Shown here: piece by piece, positions 44,201 to 56,200 of the stretch
How positions within the stretch are numbered: the stretch's first letter is position 1
Layout: each line of letters opens with the position of its first letter
Assembly (NCBI RefSeq): GCF_003597395.2
Contig: NC_133769.1
Coordinates: forward strand, 373,841,115-373,905,114
Origin: Chelonoidis abingdonii
Taxonomy: Eukaryota > Chordata > Testudines > Testudinidae
Length of the DNA stretch: 64,000 nt
Reading direction: 5' to 3'
Position numbers and translations under genes: made by a program
Notes under the pieces: model-generated
What the model saw: the letters and a program-made list of their open reading frames with translations, nothing else
Database searches by the model: none
Told to the model about the DNA's origin: nothing

Positions 44201-47200
44201 AACAAGGAGTAATGGTCTCAAGTTGCAATAAGCCACTCTGGCGCCGATATCACGCTTCTGGTTGAAACCCATGAGCCATTTCAGTTCCAATCTCAGGCTT
44301 CTGGCTCAGACCCATGGGCTGTTCCGGCCCCAATTTCATGTTTCTGGCTCAGACCCATGAACTGTTCCGGCCCCAATTTACACCCCCTGGATCAGATCCA
44401 ATATACACTCCCCACCTCAGACCAATGAGCCCATCCAACCCGTTTGCATCCCTCCAATCAGAGCAATGTGCCCATCCAGCCCTGATTTCCCCTCCCGCAA
44501 TCAGACCAATGGCCCATCCAGCCCTGTTCCACCCCCCTGGTCAGATTGATGGGCCCATCCAACCCTGACCTTTCCTCAGATCAGATCAATGGGCCCATCC
44601 AACCCCAATTTATACCCCCCAGGCCAGGCCAATGGGCCAGGCAACCCTGATTCCCTCTCCCCCGGCCCTGGATCAGACTAATAGTTCCATCCAGCCTCAA
44701 TTTCCCCACCCCCTCTTTGCGATTACACCAATGGTCCCATCCACCCCTATTCTCCCCCCCGCCCCAATCAGTTCACTGAGCCCATCTGGCCCTGTTCCAC
44801 CCCTGGATCAGGCCAATGGGCTCATCCAGACCTAATCCCCCCCGCCCCCGATCAGAGCAATGGGCCCATCCAACCCTGACTGTCTCCCCTGATTAGACCA
44901 ATCAGCCCATCCAACCCTGATTTCCCTACCCCCATCAGATTAATGGGCCCATCCAGCCCTGATTTCTCCCCTCTGCCAACAGACCAATGGGCCTATCCAG
45001 CCCAGTGCCCTCCCCTTCCCACCCACAGACCCCCTGCACTCTGGTATCCAGAGCTCATGTGGCTCCCCCGCTGGTACCTGTATGACAGGGGAGTCGTAGC
45101 TCTGTGACTCCCAGATAAAGGCCACGTAATTCTGCAGCTGGAAGCGTGGCAAGTTGTCATTCACATCCTGCAGGTTGAGGTTCACAGCCATGAAGCCAAA
45201 GGAGGTGGCAGTCTCTGCTTGAACCACGAGGCGCAGCCGAGGGCTTGATTCGAAGTCCAGGCTGCTGGAGTCCTGCACCGAGATGGCACCTGGGAGAGGA
45301 TGGGAGTGAGCCTGTGCATGAGTCCCAGGGTCACCAAGCTGAGATGACTGAGATGGTGCACAGGCCCATGCATGTGCACACATCCATACATAAACATCTC
45401 CATGCAGCCACATATCTATCCAGCTATCTGTGATACATCTTTGACCCCAGCACTGCAGTACTGGTCGCTTCACAATTGTTACTGCATTTCTCCTCACACT
45501 TCTGTGCGGCAGGGCATAGCTGCTAACCCCTTATACAGGCAGGAATGGATGCCCAGGGACCAGAGAACTGGCCCAAGGTCATACAGGAAGTTTGGGGCAA
45601 GTCCAGGAATTGCTGCCATCTTCAGCCTAGATGTCAAGATCAAAGACATCACAACCCAGCCAATGTCCTGCACAGACTGTCACAGACCTATGATCCTGAT
45701 TCAGTTGCGAAGACTCAGGGACTCCACTAAATTTCAAAGACAACTAAAGGACAGCAGCACTCCACTCACAGGATGAAGATCTGGTGAATAGTTACCATTC
45801 CACGCTAGCCTCAACCAGCAACGCATTGACCCCAAAGAGCCTCTTCTTCCCCATCGCCCACACAGCTTTCCTTGGTTTGCTGACACCCTGAGCCAGATGA
45901 AGAGAGTGGGGCACAAATTTAAGTGCCAAAGCAGAAAACAAAGACTGATGCAGACAGGATGAAACATAACAAATGTCTCCAAGCCTATGGCCAAGAGACC
46001 CTTCCTATGAGCACCATTAAAAGCTGACAAATCCCACCTCAAGGAGCTATCCAGGGTGGTAAACTGCTTCAGCAATTCTGGGTGCCTACAACCTGCATCT
46101 GAACCCAGCACCAAGTGCTGCAAAGGACTATATTCTACTGCACTGAAAGATCATGCATAGTTGAGAAGGCTTCTCAGACTGCCTGGATCCAGCTCGCCTG
46201 CATTCACCATTCAACAGCCCGCCTGGAATCCTGGAGTCCAGTATATTTACTCCTCAAGAAGTTCTGGACACTCCAAAGGAGTCTTGACTCATGACTTGTG
46301 CACCAGACCCCTGCCCTTTGTGGCTGGTGAAAGAGAGTAACGAACAACTGATGCCACTCATGACTATAATGGCCAATGACTCATTCAGAGGACTTTTCCT
46401 TCCTCCATTGAACATGCAACAGCGTGACCAACACTGGCATAACCTGGATATGTCAGTTATAACCAACTACCACTATTCCTTAGCAAACCCACAGAGAGAA
46501 GTTAGCCAAAGGACAACTAGAAGCTCATCTAATTGAAGCTGATGTATTAGATCCAGCACAATCTGGAGTCAGGCATATGGAACCGAAGAATGCTCTAGTG
46601 GCACTGATGGATGATCTCCTGCTGTCAATGGTTAGAGACCACACATGCACTCTCATCCTCTTGGGAATCTCTGCAACATTTGATACTGTCAACCATGAGA
46701 TACTGCTGTTTCACCTGAGAGGTGGCAGGAGTCCAGAGGAATGCAATAAAATGGTTTGAATCCTCCCTGGAGGGATGCACCCAATGAGTATTGATGGGAA
46801 ACTGCATCTTCACCACCAGACCCCTCACCTGTGGAGTCCCACAAGGATCAGTTCTCTCTCCGGTCCTTTTCAACATCTACATGCAGCCACTAGGTGAACT
46901 AGTCAGATGACGTGGACTCAAGGGTCAGCAATATGCAGAGCCACACAGCTTTGCCTGTCCTTCATCATATAAGATATGGAAGTTCCTTAACTGGAAGTTC
47001 TTGAGATGTACAGTCCCTCTCCATGTTCCATATGTCGGTATGTATGCGTGCCATGTGTCCAAGTCTGGAAATTCTTACAAGCAGTGTCCATTGACTTACA
47101 CGTCTGCAGTAGGTCTCCTCATGCTCTCGACTGAGGGTATAAGAGACGGTGCAGGACGATGCCTCTCCAGTTCCTCTTCTTTGAATTCAACAGGGTCCAA

Positions 47201-50200
47201 AGCAGAGGGCATGGAGGGTAGGCAGTGGAATACAGATAGGGGCCACATATCTCAAAGAGATGCCAGTTACAGTAAGTAACCTCCACTTCTTTGAGGGCTG
47301 GTCCCTACGTGTATTCCACATGTGGGTCATTGACAAGCAGTACTCAGACTGGAGGTGGGTGTGAGGAAGCCAGCGACAAAGATGCTTGGAGTACTGCAGA
47401 TGGCACTGCTGTATCCTCTGCAGAGCCATGAACTAACGTGTAGTGTACCAAATAAGTGGATGGAGCTTCAGGTGGCCTCCATGCAAATATCTTGCATTGG
47501 GACCTCCTTCAGAGGTGCCACAGAAGTGGCCTGTGCTTTCATGGAGTGAGCTATGACACCTCTAGAGGAAGAATGTGTGCTAACCTGTTGCACCTTAGGA
47601 GGCATCCAAAACCCACTTAGAAATCCTTTGAAAGGATATAGCATGACCACACGATCTTTCTGCTATGGCGATAAAAACTCCTGGTGACTTTCTGATGGGT
47701 TTGGTTCTTTGCAGGTAGAATGCGAGGGCATGCCGGACATTGAGGAAGTGGAGTCTCTTCTCTTCAGTAGGAGCATAGGGTTTCAGAAAAAGGACGGGTA
47801 AGTAGATACTCTGGTTGATATGGAATTCAGGAACAACTATGGGGAGAAATTTAGGATGCAGGTGAAGGGAAACCTTCTCTTTGTGAAAAACTGTATACAG
47901 AGGGTCTGCCATGATGGCTCTAGCTTGCTGCCACTCCTGGCTGAAGTGATAGTGTCATAAACAGATAGCTAAGGGTTAATGTTTCTTTTACCTGTAAAGG
48001 GTTAACAAAGGGAACCAAACACCTGACCAGAGGACCAATCAGGAAACCGGATTTTTCAAAGCTCAGGGAGGGAATTTTTGGGTGTGTGTCCTTTGTCTGT
48101 GTCTCTGTTGCTCTCTCGGCTCTGAGAGTGATCTCTCTATCTCCAGGCTTTCTAATCTTCTGTTTCCCAGTTGTAAGTACAGGTATAAGACAATATAGGT
48201 TTTTATATTGTTTTTGTATTTACATGTGTGTAGTTTGCTGGAATGTTTTAAATTGTATTTCTTTTTGAATAAGGCTGTTTATTCATTTTGTTTTCTTTTA
48301 AGCCAATGACCCTGTATATTGTCACCTTGATACAGAGACCATTTTTATGTCTTTCATTTCTTTTTATATAAAGCTTTTTCTTTTTAAAACCTGTTGGATT
48401 TTCTTTTCTAAGTGAGGCTCTAGGGGATAGAAATCCCTGTGCCAGGATTACGGTCTCTCTCAGGGAAAGACTGGGAGGGGGAAAAAGAAGGAGGGGGGAA
48501 GGTAAATTGCCCTCTCTGTTTTGTAATTCAAGGAGTTTAAGTACAGTAATCTTCCAGGATAACCCACGGAGGGGAAGCCTGGGGAGGAAGTAAAGAGAAG
48601 ACAAGGGGAGGGGCGTTATTTCCCTTTGAGGTAAGACTCAGGGCATCTGGGTCTTGGGGTCCCCCAGGGAAGGTTTTGGGGAGACCAGAGTGAGCCAAAC
48701 ACTGGAAATTTTGGCTGGTGGCAGCGCTATCAGATCCAAGCTGGTAATTAAGCTTGGAGGTTTTGTGCTAGTATCTTAGTTTCTGAACTCTAAGGTTCAG
48801 ATCTGAGTAGAAAGCTATGAGAGATAGCCACTAAAAATACAATTTTTATCAACAGGTTGGGCCCATGCAGACCAAGGGTTCAAAGGGTGGTTTAGTGAAT
48901 GTCGACAGGATGAGATTAAGGTCCCTTTGAGGTGTAGGCTGGTGGAAGATCCTGATCAGGCCCTTCATAAACCGAATTGTTACTGGGTGGGTGGACACAG
49001 ACTGCCCATCTGCCGGAGGGAGGGAGGCACTAATCACTGTGAGATGGACGCACAATGAACTAAGAGAACTGAGAGCCTTAGGGACAGGAGACAACCAAAG
49101 ATGATCAGAATACTTGCAGTGACTGGAGAATGTTGATTGTTTGTGCTCCTGGCACAGAAGCACTTTCATTTGGTCAGGTAGCAGGTCCTAGTCGAATCTT
49201 TCCTACTTTGGCTAAGGATAACTTGGCCAGGAGCCAAGCAGGAATTTTCTATTTCCAATCCCATCCAAACACCTGTCTGTGAGGTGGAGTGAGCCTGGGT
49301 TGGGGTGTCTGATTCTGCCTCCCTCCTGAGTTAGGGGGTCAGAGAAGAGGAGATCTTGAATGGGAGGGCAAGCTGACATTGTTAGGAGTTTGGTGAACTC
49401 TAGAGAAACTCTGTTGCTGACCTGATCTCCTGGCAGGAGGAGCCTACCAGGAGCCAGTAGTTCACATATGGGAAAACTGTGCAGCCCTGATGTCTCATCT
49501 GGGCTGCCACCCCAGCGAAAACTTCTGTGAACACTGTCACTAGCCCAAAGGGAAAGACTCAGAATTGGAAATGTTCCTGGCTCACCATAAACTGAAGGAA
49601 CCTCCTGTGGGATGGGTGAATGTCTATAAGGAATTCAAGAGCTGTGCACCACATCTCCTTCCAAAAGTGAGGGGATTACTGATGCCAATATAATCCTCCT
49701 GAATTTCAAATTTCAAAGATGATGAGTTGCTGAAAGTCCAGAACAGGTCTCCACCCTCCTTCTTTTTTGGGGACTAAGAAATATGGAGAGTAGAACTCTT
49801 CCCCTTCATGCAAGGTGGGGCACCTGCTACTGTACCTCAGTGTAGGAGGCATTTCGCATCCTGTTGAAGAAGCACCTTGTGAGAGCGGTCCTTGAAGGAG
49901 GATGACTAGGAAAGGGTTTGTGAGGGAGGAGGAGAGGAACTCTATGGATTATTCCTGTTGGATAATCTCCAAGACTCAACTGTCTGTGGTGATCAGCTGC
50001 CAGTTGTGGATGAAGAGCATGAGAAGGCCCCCAAAATAATGGGGGAAGAGGTCATGCCATCAGGGGTGGTAGATGAGTCTCAACCAATGGCCCGTAGCAG
50101 GTGGCTGGGAATGTGTAGACGTGGAGGGGCTGAGGAGTGAGGCCTCTGAACCCTCTGGCATTTCCATGGAGGCTTGGCTGGACACTGGTAGTAGAACACA

Positions 50201-53200
50201 TGAGGAGGAGATGGCCTTGATTTATAGGTTTGTCTCTGGTGTTTCCTTCTGGGGACTGGTGTGTAGATTCCCCAGGGAGCACAGAGTTGATTTCAAGTCC
50301 TTTAATGAGCGTAGGGACTCATCTGACTTCTCATTAAAGAGATTTTACTCATCAGAGGGAACTTCCTGAATGGCGCTCTGGATCTCCCTGGGAAATCCTG
50401 ACAGTTGTAACCAAGAATCCCTTCTCAAGACTATACCAGTGACCAGATTTCAGGAGGCTGTATTTGCTGCATCCAATGCACCCTGAAGGACTGTTTTCAC
50501 CACTCACTTGCCCTCCTCTATGAAGGACTGAAATTGCGTTCCATCCTTAGGGGAAATTAGTCCTTTAAGTTCACTAGCCTGGAATAGTTGTTAAAGTCAT
50601 ATTTCCCTAACAGTTAGCAATACAAAATTGTAGTCTCACGGAGCAGGAGACCTTCCTCTTCAAGAGTCCCAGCCTCTTTGAGCCTCGTCTGTTGGGGTCA
50701 TTCTTAGATATTGCGACCTAGCCCTTTCTGTAGCTGCCTGAACCACCAGCGAGTCGGGGATGGGATTGGAGAACAAACATTTGTCTCCCTTGATGGGGAC
50801 AAAATGGCACCTCCTGGCTTTCTTAGATGTGGGGCATAGGATGCTGGTGTGTGCCAGCCCAATTAGCCAGTTCTAGTGGCCTCATTAACTGGAAGGGCCA
50901 CTGTATTTGGTTCTTGAAGTTGCAAGACATCTAGGAACCAATGTTGTGGGTCCTGGGCTTCCTCTGGTGGTATCTGGAGTCACTGGCAACTCTTTGCAGT
51001 AACTCCTGGTACGGCCAATGGTTGTCCAGCGGAAATGGAGAGGAAGGAGTGGCTGCTTTGTCTGTGGATGAGGATGAGACTTCAATTGGAACTGTCCGTA
51101 CCTGTGGATTCAGGTGAGTATCTTCCTCTTCAGATACTGACATATCTGGTTGGTGGCAAAAAGGAGAGGAGAGGACCTGAGCATCTGCCTTAGAATCCCA
51201 TGGTCCGCAGTAAGGCCAGAAAGAGGAGTCAGTCATTTGTAGAGGACTCCATGAGATCAGGTGCTCTAGTGCCTAGAGAAGTCATATCTGGAGGGATAGC
51301 GAGCATCTCTCCATGAAAATACCAGAGCAGCCAGCACATCTGACTCATTCAAGTCCAAAATCTGCTCCTCTGGTAACGGCGAGGCCATTGGTACAGGAGC
51401 ACTCCTGCCTGATGGTTGGAGAGGACATGACTCCTGGGGCACTGAAGTAGTATCCTCCTGCACTCTAGTAATGTCCCTCAGGAGGGCTGGGCTGGAGAGG
51501 AGGGGAGACTGCGGGTAAGGAAGGAATATATCCTCTGGTGTTGTGTAGGTCTCAGTGTGTCCCAGTGTCTGTGGGGTTCCTATCTGTCTGGACCAATGGT
51601 ACTAGCGCAGTCCTGGAGGTAGTGCAGTTCTTAAGTGTCCAGTGATGGTCTCACTGATCCTGTATAGGGGTAATATCACCTCCTTGCTCCTACTGGATAC
51701 TATCCTGCTTATCCAGACCCCCAGAGTTGTGCTTGCCCTCTCAGCTAGAGCATCACTCTGGGAGCTCATGTTTGGCTAGATTCCACCAGGACTCCAAGTC
51801 CTTTTCAGTGGGCTTGTCTAAACTAACACTAAATCTACCCTGCACTCGCTTGCTCCACATTAGCTGTTCCCTAGTGCACTTTGCTCTACTCCCATTTCAC
51901 AGCAGGGTAAATCAAAGGGCACAAGGGAACGTTTAGTGCGCAGCAGCAGAGTCCACATGGACACTTAGTGTGCAGTAGGCTAGTGCAGGATAGGTGTACA
52001 CCCCAGCTTGCCACGATTCACATAGATATGCTCACCATCACTGCTTTGCATCTTTTATGCCTAGAAGAATGCCTGGGTATTGGCTGCATTAAATAACATG
52101 TTGTGCAAATGAGCTCACCTTACTAGTGATCCAAGTCGCTCTGTAGCACTGACCTGTCCCCACTATTATTTACCACTCCACCAATTTCTGTGTTGTCTGC
52201 CTACTCTCTCAGCAGTTACTTTGTATCTTCTTCCAGAAATGGAAGAATGATGAAGATATTGAATAGTACTGGGCTGAGAACAGATACCTGCAGAACCCAA
52301 CTAGAAACACCTCTGGATGAGGTGTCCCTGTTTACAATTACTTTTAAGATCTCTCCATTAGCCCATTTGAATCTATTTCATATGAGCTAGGTTGGGATTG
52401 TATCTGATAAATCATAAGCACTAATGCTGTGTAAGATGAAGTGAGCTGCTGTACAGAAGGCCTAGGGGTTTCCAGCTGGAGTGAGCCAGGCAGATGTACA
52501 GGCAAGCAGGCACAAAAACAGGGCATTGGGGAGCCCTGCAGATCACTTCATTTATGCTTTCCCGTAAGGCTGTAATATCACGCCTGTGTTCCCTCCTGCT
52601 CCACGTACCTGAGTTGGGCTGGATGAGGAAAGCATTCTTCTCATTGCCACTCACGATGCTGTAGGTGATGCGCCCCGAGGAGCCCCCTGCATGTATGGCC
52701 TGGATGCTCACCACTGCAGTGCCTTGGAGGAGAGTGAAGACAGCATGAGTATTGCAGTGACACCCCAGAAAGAGGGGAAAGAATGAAGAGGGTCAGGAGA
52801 TAACATGGGTGTGTGTGCACATGAATGAAACTGCACAGCTCTTGGGGGACACTGGCAAGTCCTCGAAACAATCCTAGGGACTGCCACTGTCATTTGGAGA
52901 GAGATCGAGTGGGTTAGAGTGTATGTGTGGGGGAGCCAGGACACCTAGGTTCTATCCTTGCCTCTGGTGGCGGGGGNNNNNNNNNNNNNNNNNNNNNNNN
53001 NNNNNNNNNNNNNNNNNNNNNNNNNNNNNNNNNNNNNNNNNNNNNNNNNNNNNNNNNNNNNNNNNNNNNNNNNNNNNNNNNNNNNNNNNNNNNNNNNNNN
53101 NNNNNNNNNNNNNNNNNNNNNNNNNNNNNNNNNNNNNNNNNNNNNGGGGGGGGCGGTGAGGGGCTGGAAGCCTGGGTTACATCCTTGGCTCACTGTGATA

Positions 53201-56200
53201 AGTCCATATGTCTCTCTCCTGGAGCCCCAATGACCCCCAACTTTGCTTCCAACTGATGCCCTCGACACTGCCTTCTTGGAACCCACTTTAACCCCATTAA
53301 CCCTGTGACACTACACCCCATAGTTTTCATAGAGATATTGTTATGATATGAATATGGCATAACTAAGATGTGTTTCATGCAAGACTGGTCATGTGAGATA
53401 TCATTGGAAACATTATGATTTACTGAATGTGATTATCCTATTTGTATACATGTATCATGTCTGTATCTGAAGTTAGAATATTGACTATGTATCAAAATGC
53501 AATCAGTCTTGCTGGTTAGTCAATAAACCATTAGGGAGAACAATAGGTCTCTGAAGATGCTAATCTCCCACCTTCCTGAGAAGCTGCCTGGGATACTGCT
53601 TTGACACTGCAGGATCATGTGATCATGTCACCTGGTACTTGACACCATCTTGGACTGCTGGTTATTTTTCCATTAGCAGGGGGTGGGGATCAAACTGGGA
53701 AACAAAGGATTCCCGCCATATATAAATCCTATGTAAGGCTGAGGAGTGAGTTAATCAGGGGTCGGTTCTTCACTGAATTCCTGCCCAAGACGACTGTTAA
53801 AACACCTAAGACTGAACTGGGGAAGAACTGCACCTGGGTTAGAAGGTGTCTGGCCTGTAAAAGGAATATCTGGAATTCTAAGCTGCAAGCAAAAGAATTT
53901 TGTCTTCAAGAACCTCTGCAACCTGCTTAAAACAACATTTAGGTTGAGAAATTACTACTTGTAGCCAGTTTCTTTAGCGTATTAAGCTTAGTTTGTGTGT
54001 TTGCTTTATTTGCTCAGTAATCTACTTTGATCTGTTTGCTATCTCTTATAATCACTTGAAATCTATCCTTTCTAGTTAATAAACTTTTGTTTTCTAAAAC
54101 CCAGTTCGTGAGATTCATAACTTTGGGGGAAGCTGTGCACATCTTCCTCCATATTGAGGGAGGGGGCAGATTTCATGAGCTTGTACTGTACAATTCTCTG
54201 TGTGGCGCAAGACAATACAGTTTTGGGTTTACGCTACAGAGGGGGTGTGCACTTGAATGCTAGGCAATCCCCGAGCTGAGTTTTCCTACGCAGAGCTGAT
54301 CTCAGTGTCTGTGTCTCTCTGCAGTTGAGTGTGTCCCTACCAGTGTGTGTGCTGGAGAAGGCTTGAGGTCCTGGCACTGCAGGACAGGGTGAGGGAGCCC
54401 AGGCTGGTGGTACGAGTGGGCTCAGTGGGACCCCAGTACATCAGGTGGCATCCTGGAGTGTGTGTGGGGGTAACCCAACACAAACCCCCTCTGACCTTAC
54501 TGTTGCCCCAGTTATGTCCCTAGAGCTCCACTGAGCTGACTGGGACATTTGTGCTCCAACAACCAAATCTGCCCCAGCATCCCTGCACAGATAGGAATGG
54601 AGGCCTGGCCTGGTTCATGGGACTTGCCCAAGATCACATGGGAATCCTATGATCAAGCAAGGAACTGAAACCAGGTTTCCCAAGTCCAAGGCTAGTATGA
54701 TAACCTGTGTCCCTGCCCCTAGCCCCCCACTTTTCCCAATTATCCTGGTGTCCTGTGTCCCCTCCCCAGCTACTCCAGTGCCCCGTCCCTGTCTCCAGCA
54801 TCTCATTGTTTCCAGCAACCCCAGTACCTTGTGACCCTGTACCCAGCCCCCCTTGTTCCTAGTTACCCCAGTGCCCCATGTTCCCATCCCCAGAAGGCCC
54901 CTGTGCCCCACTTCTAGAACCCTGCTGTTCTTGGTTGCCCCATGTGCCCCTAGCATCCCACAGTTCCTCAATACTGATGCCCTCTAGTGTGCCAGACTCC
55001 ACTCTTCAGGAGTCTCACTTTTCCTTCAGGGTTAGCCATGCAGCCTCACCACCTCCTTAGACTGGCCTTCTGGGGCTGCAGCGCTCCTGTTTCACAGCAT
55101 GAGCTCTGTTCAGCACGTCTCACTGAGACAGACTCCTGCTAGAGATTTGTCCACTCTGCAGGGATTAATGCACCTCACCAAGCACTCGCATGGACACTCA
55201 GACAGCGTTGTCACAGCAGTTGGATTTATTAGTCAGTGGCACACAGCACAGGAAGCCCTTCTAAATCCAGAGAAATGAAGATTAAAGCACATACCATCCT
55301 GGTCAGCCCAGCACCCAGCCAAGCTGTAGTGAATCCCTTTGTTCAAGCTACAAAGAGTCCCGTGGTACCTTATAGACTAACAGAAGTATTAGAGAATAAG
55401 CTTTCATGGTTGAATACCCACTTCGTCAGATGCATGCGTATTCACATATTCAACGACAAAGCTTAGGCTCCAATGCTTCTGTTAGTCTACAAGGTACCAC
55501 AGGATTCTTTGTCGCTTTTTACAGATCCAGACTAACACAGCTATCCCTCTGATATTTGTTCAAGCTGTGTGTGTCTCTCCATCTGACCTCCTTCGTCAGA
55601 CTCCAGGTGAGAGACGCTTAAGTTCAATTGACACCTGAGGCTCACAGGAAAAGGTTTTGGGTGTAAAAGACTCAGGGTGTGACATATATGGTTGCCACCA
55701 CCCTGCTGGAAGAATCTCTCCAGTAATGGGATAAGGTGCAGGTGTTGCTATACTGGATGATTTGTACAAACTTCTTGGGGTGGGTCAACTCTGAGAGATC
55801 TGTCCCCACGAGCTGAAAATATGGGTAGTGGACTGGAAGCCTAAGGATCTGTGCAGGGCAGGCTGGTTGGCAGATGAATTTGACAGAAGGCCTGGGTATG
55901 AAAAGAGACCCAAAGAGATTGGCCCAGGTCTGGGACCCAAAGAGGGGGTCAAATAGGGGCGCTCCAGAAATGGGACATGAGTAAAGCTGAAGTGTGGTGA
56001 TGGCTGATGTGATAGCCCTCTCCATGTGAGCTCAGGCCCTGAAATGTAATGTTTGTTGGAAAACAGAGCAAACATGGGCAAAACTGCCAAGGGTTAATGA
56101 AATAGTAGCCCAACGGCGCCTTCGAAGGGCTAACCTGGGGCAAGCCAGCTGGAAGGAAGGCCAGATACTCAGGCTGGTGGGGCTGACAGTGTACTTATAG

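Larger units (their letters stand above)
46990..51740 (-). mobile_element. DIRS-like retroelement 2, with LTR inside
   Basis: A terminal-repeat-like start (GAGATGTACAGTCCCTCTCC) near 46999 and a related block at 47235-47335 (TTACAGTAAGTAACCTCC, GTGTATTCCACATGTGGG) mark the left end. Minus-strand domains: gag-like 51463-50885 ([18 protein letters not shown]), RT near 49830-49540 ([20 protein letters not shown] in the joined reading), recombinase 47912-47440 ([20 protein letters not shown]). The right terminal repeat was not found, so it may be truncated. A solo LTR sits between RT and recombinase parts. Confidence 0.8.

Noticed and set aside
52923..53286. Open frames running through the N gap
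   Set aside because: They consist mainly of undefined residues and are artefacts of the gap.
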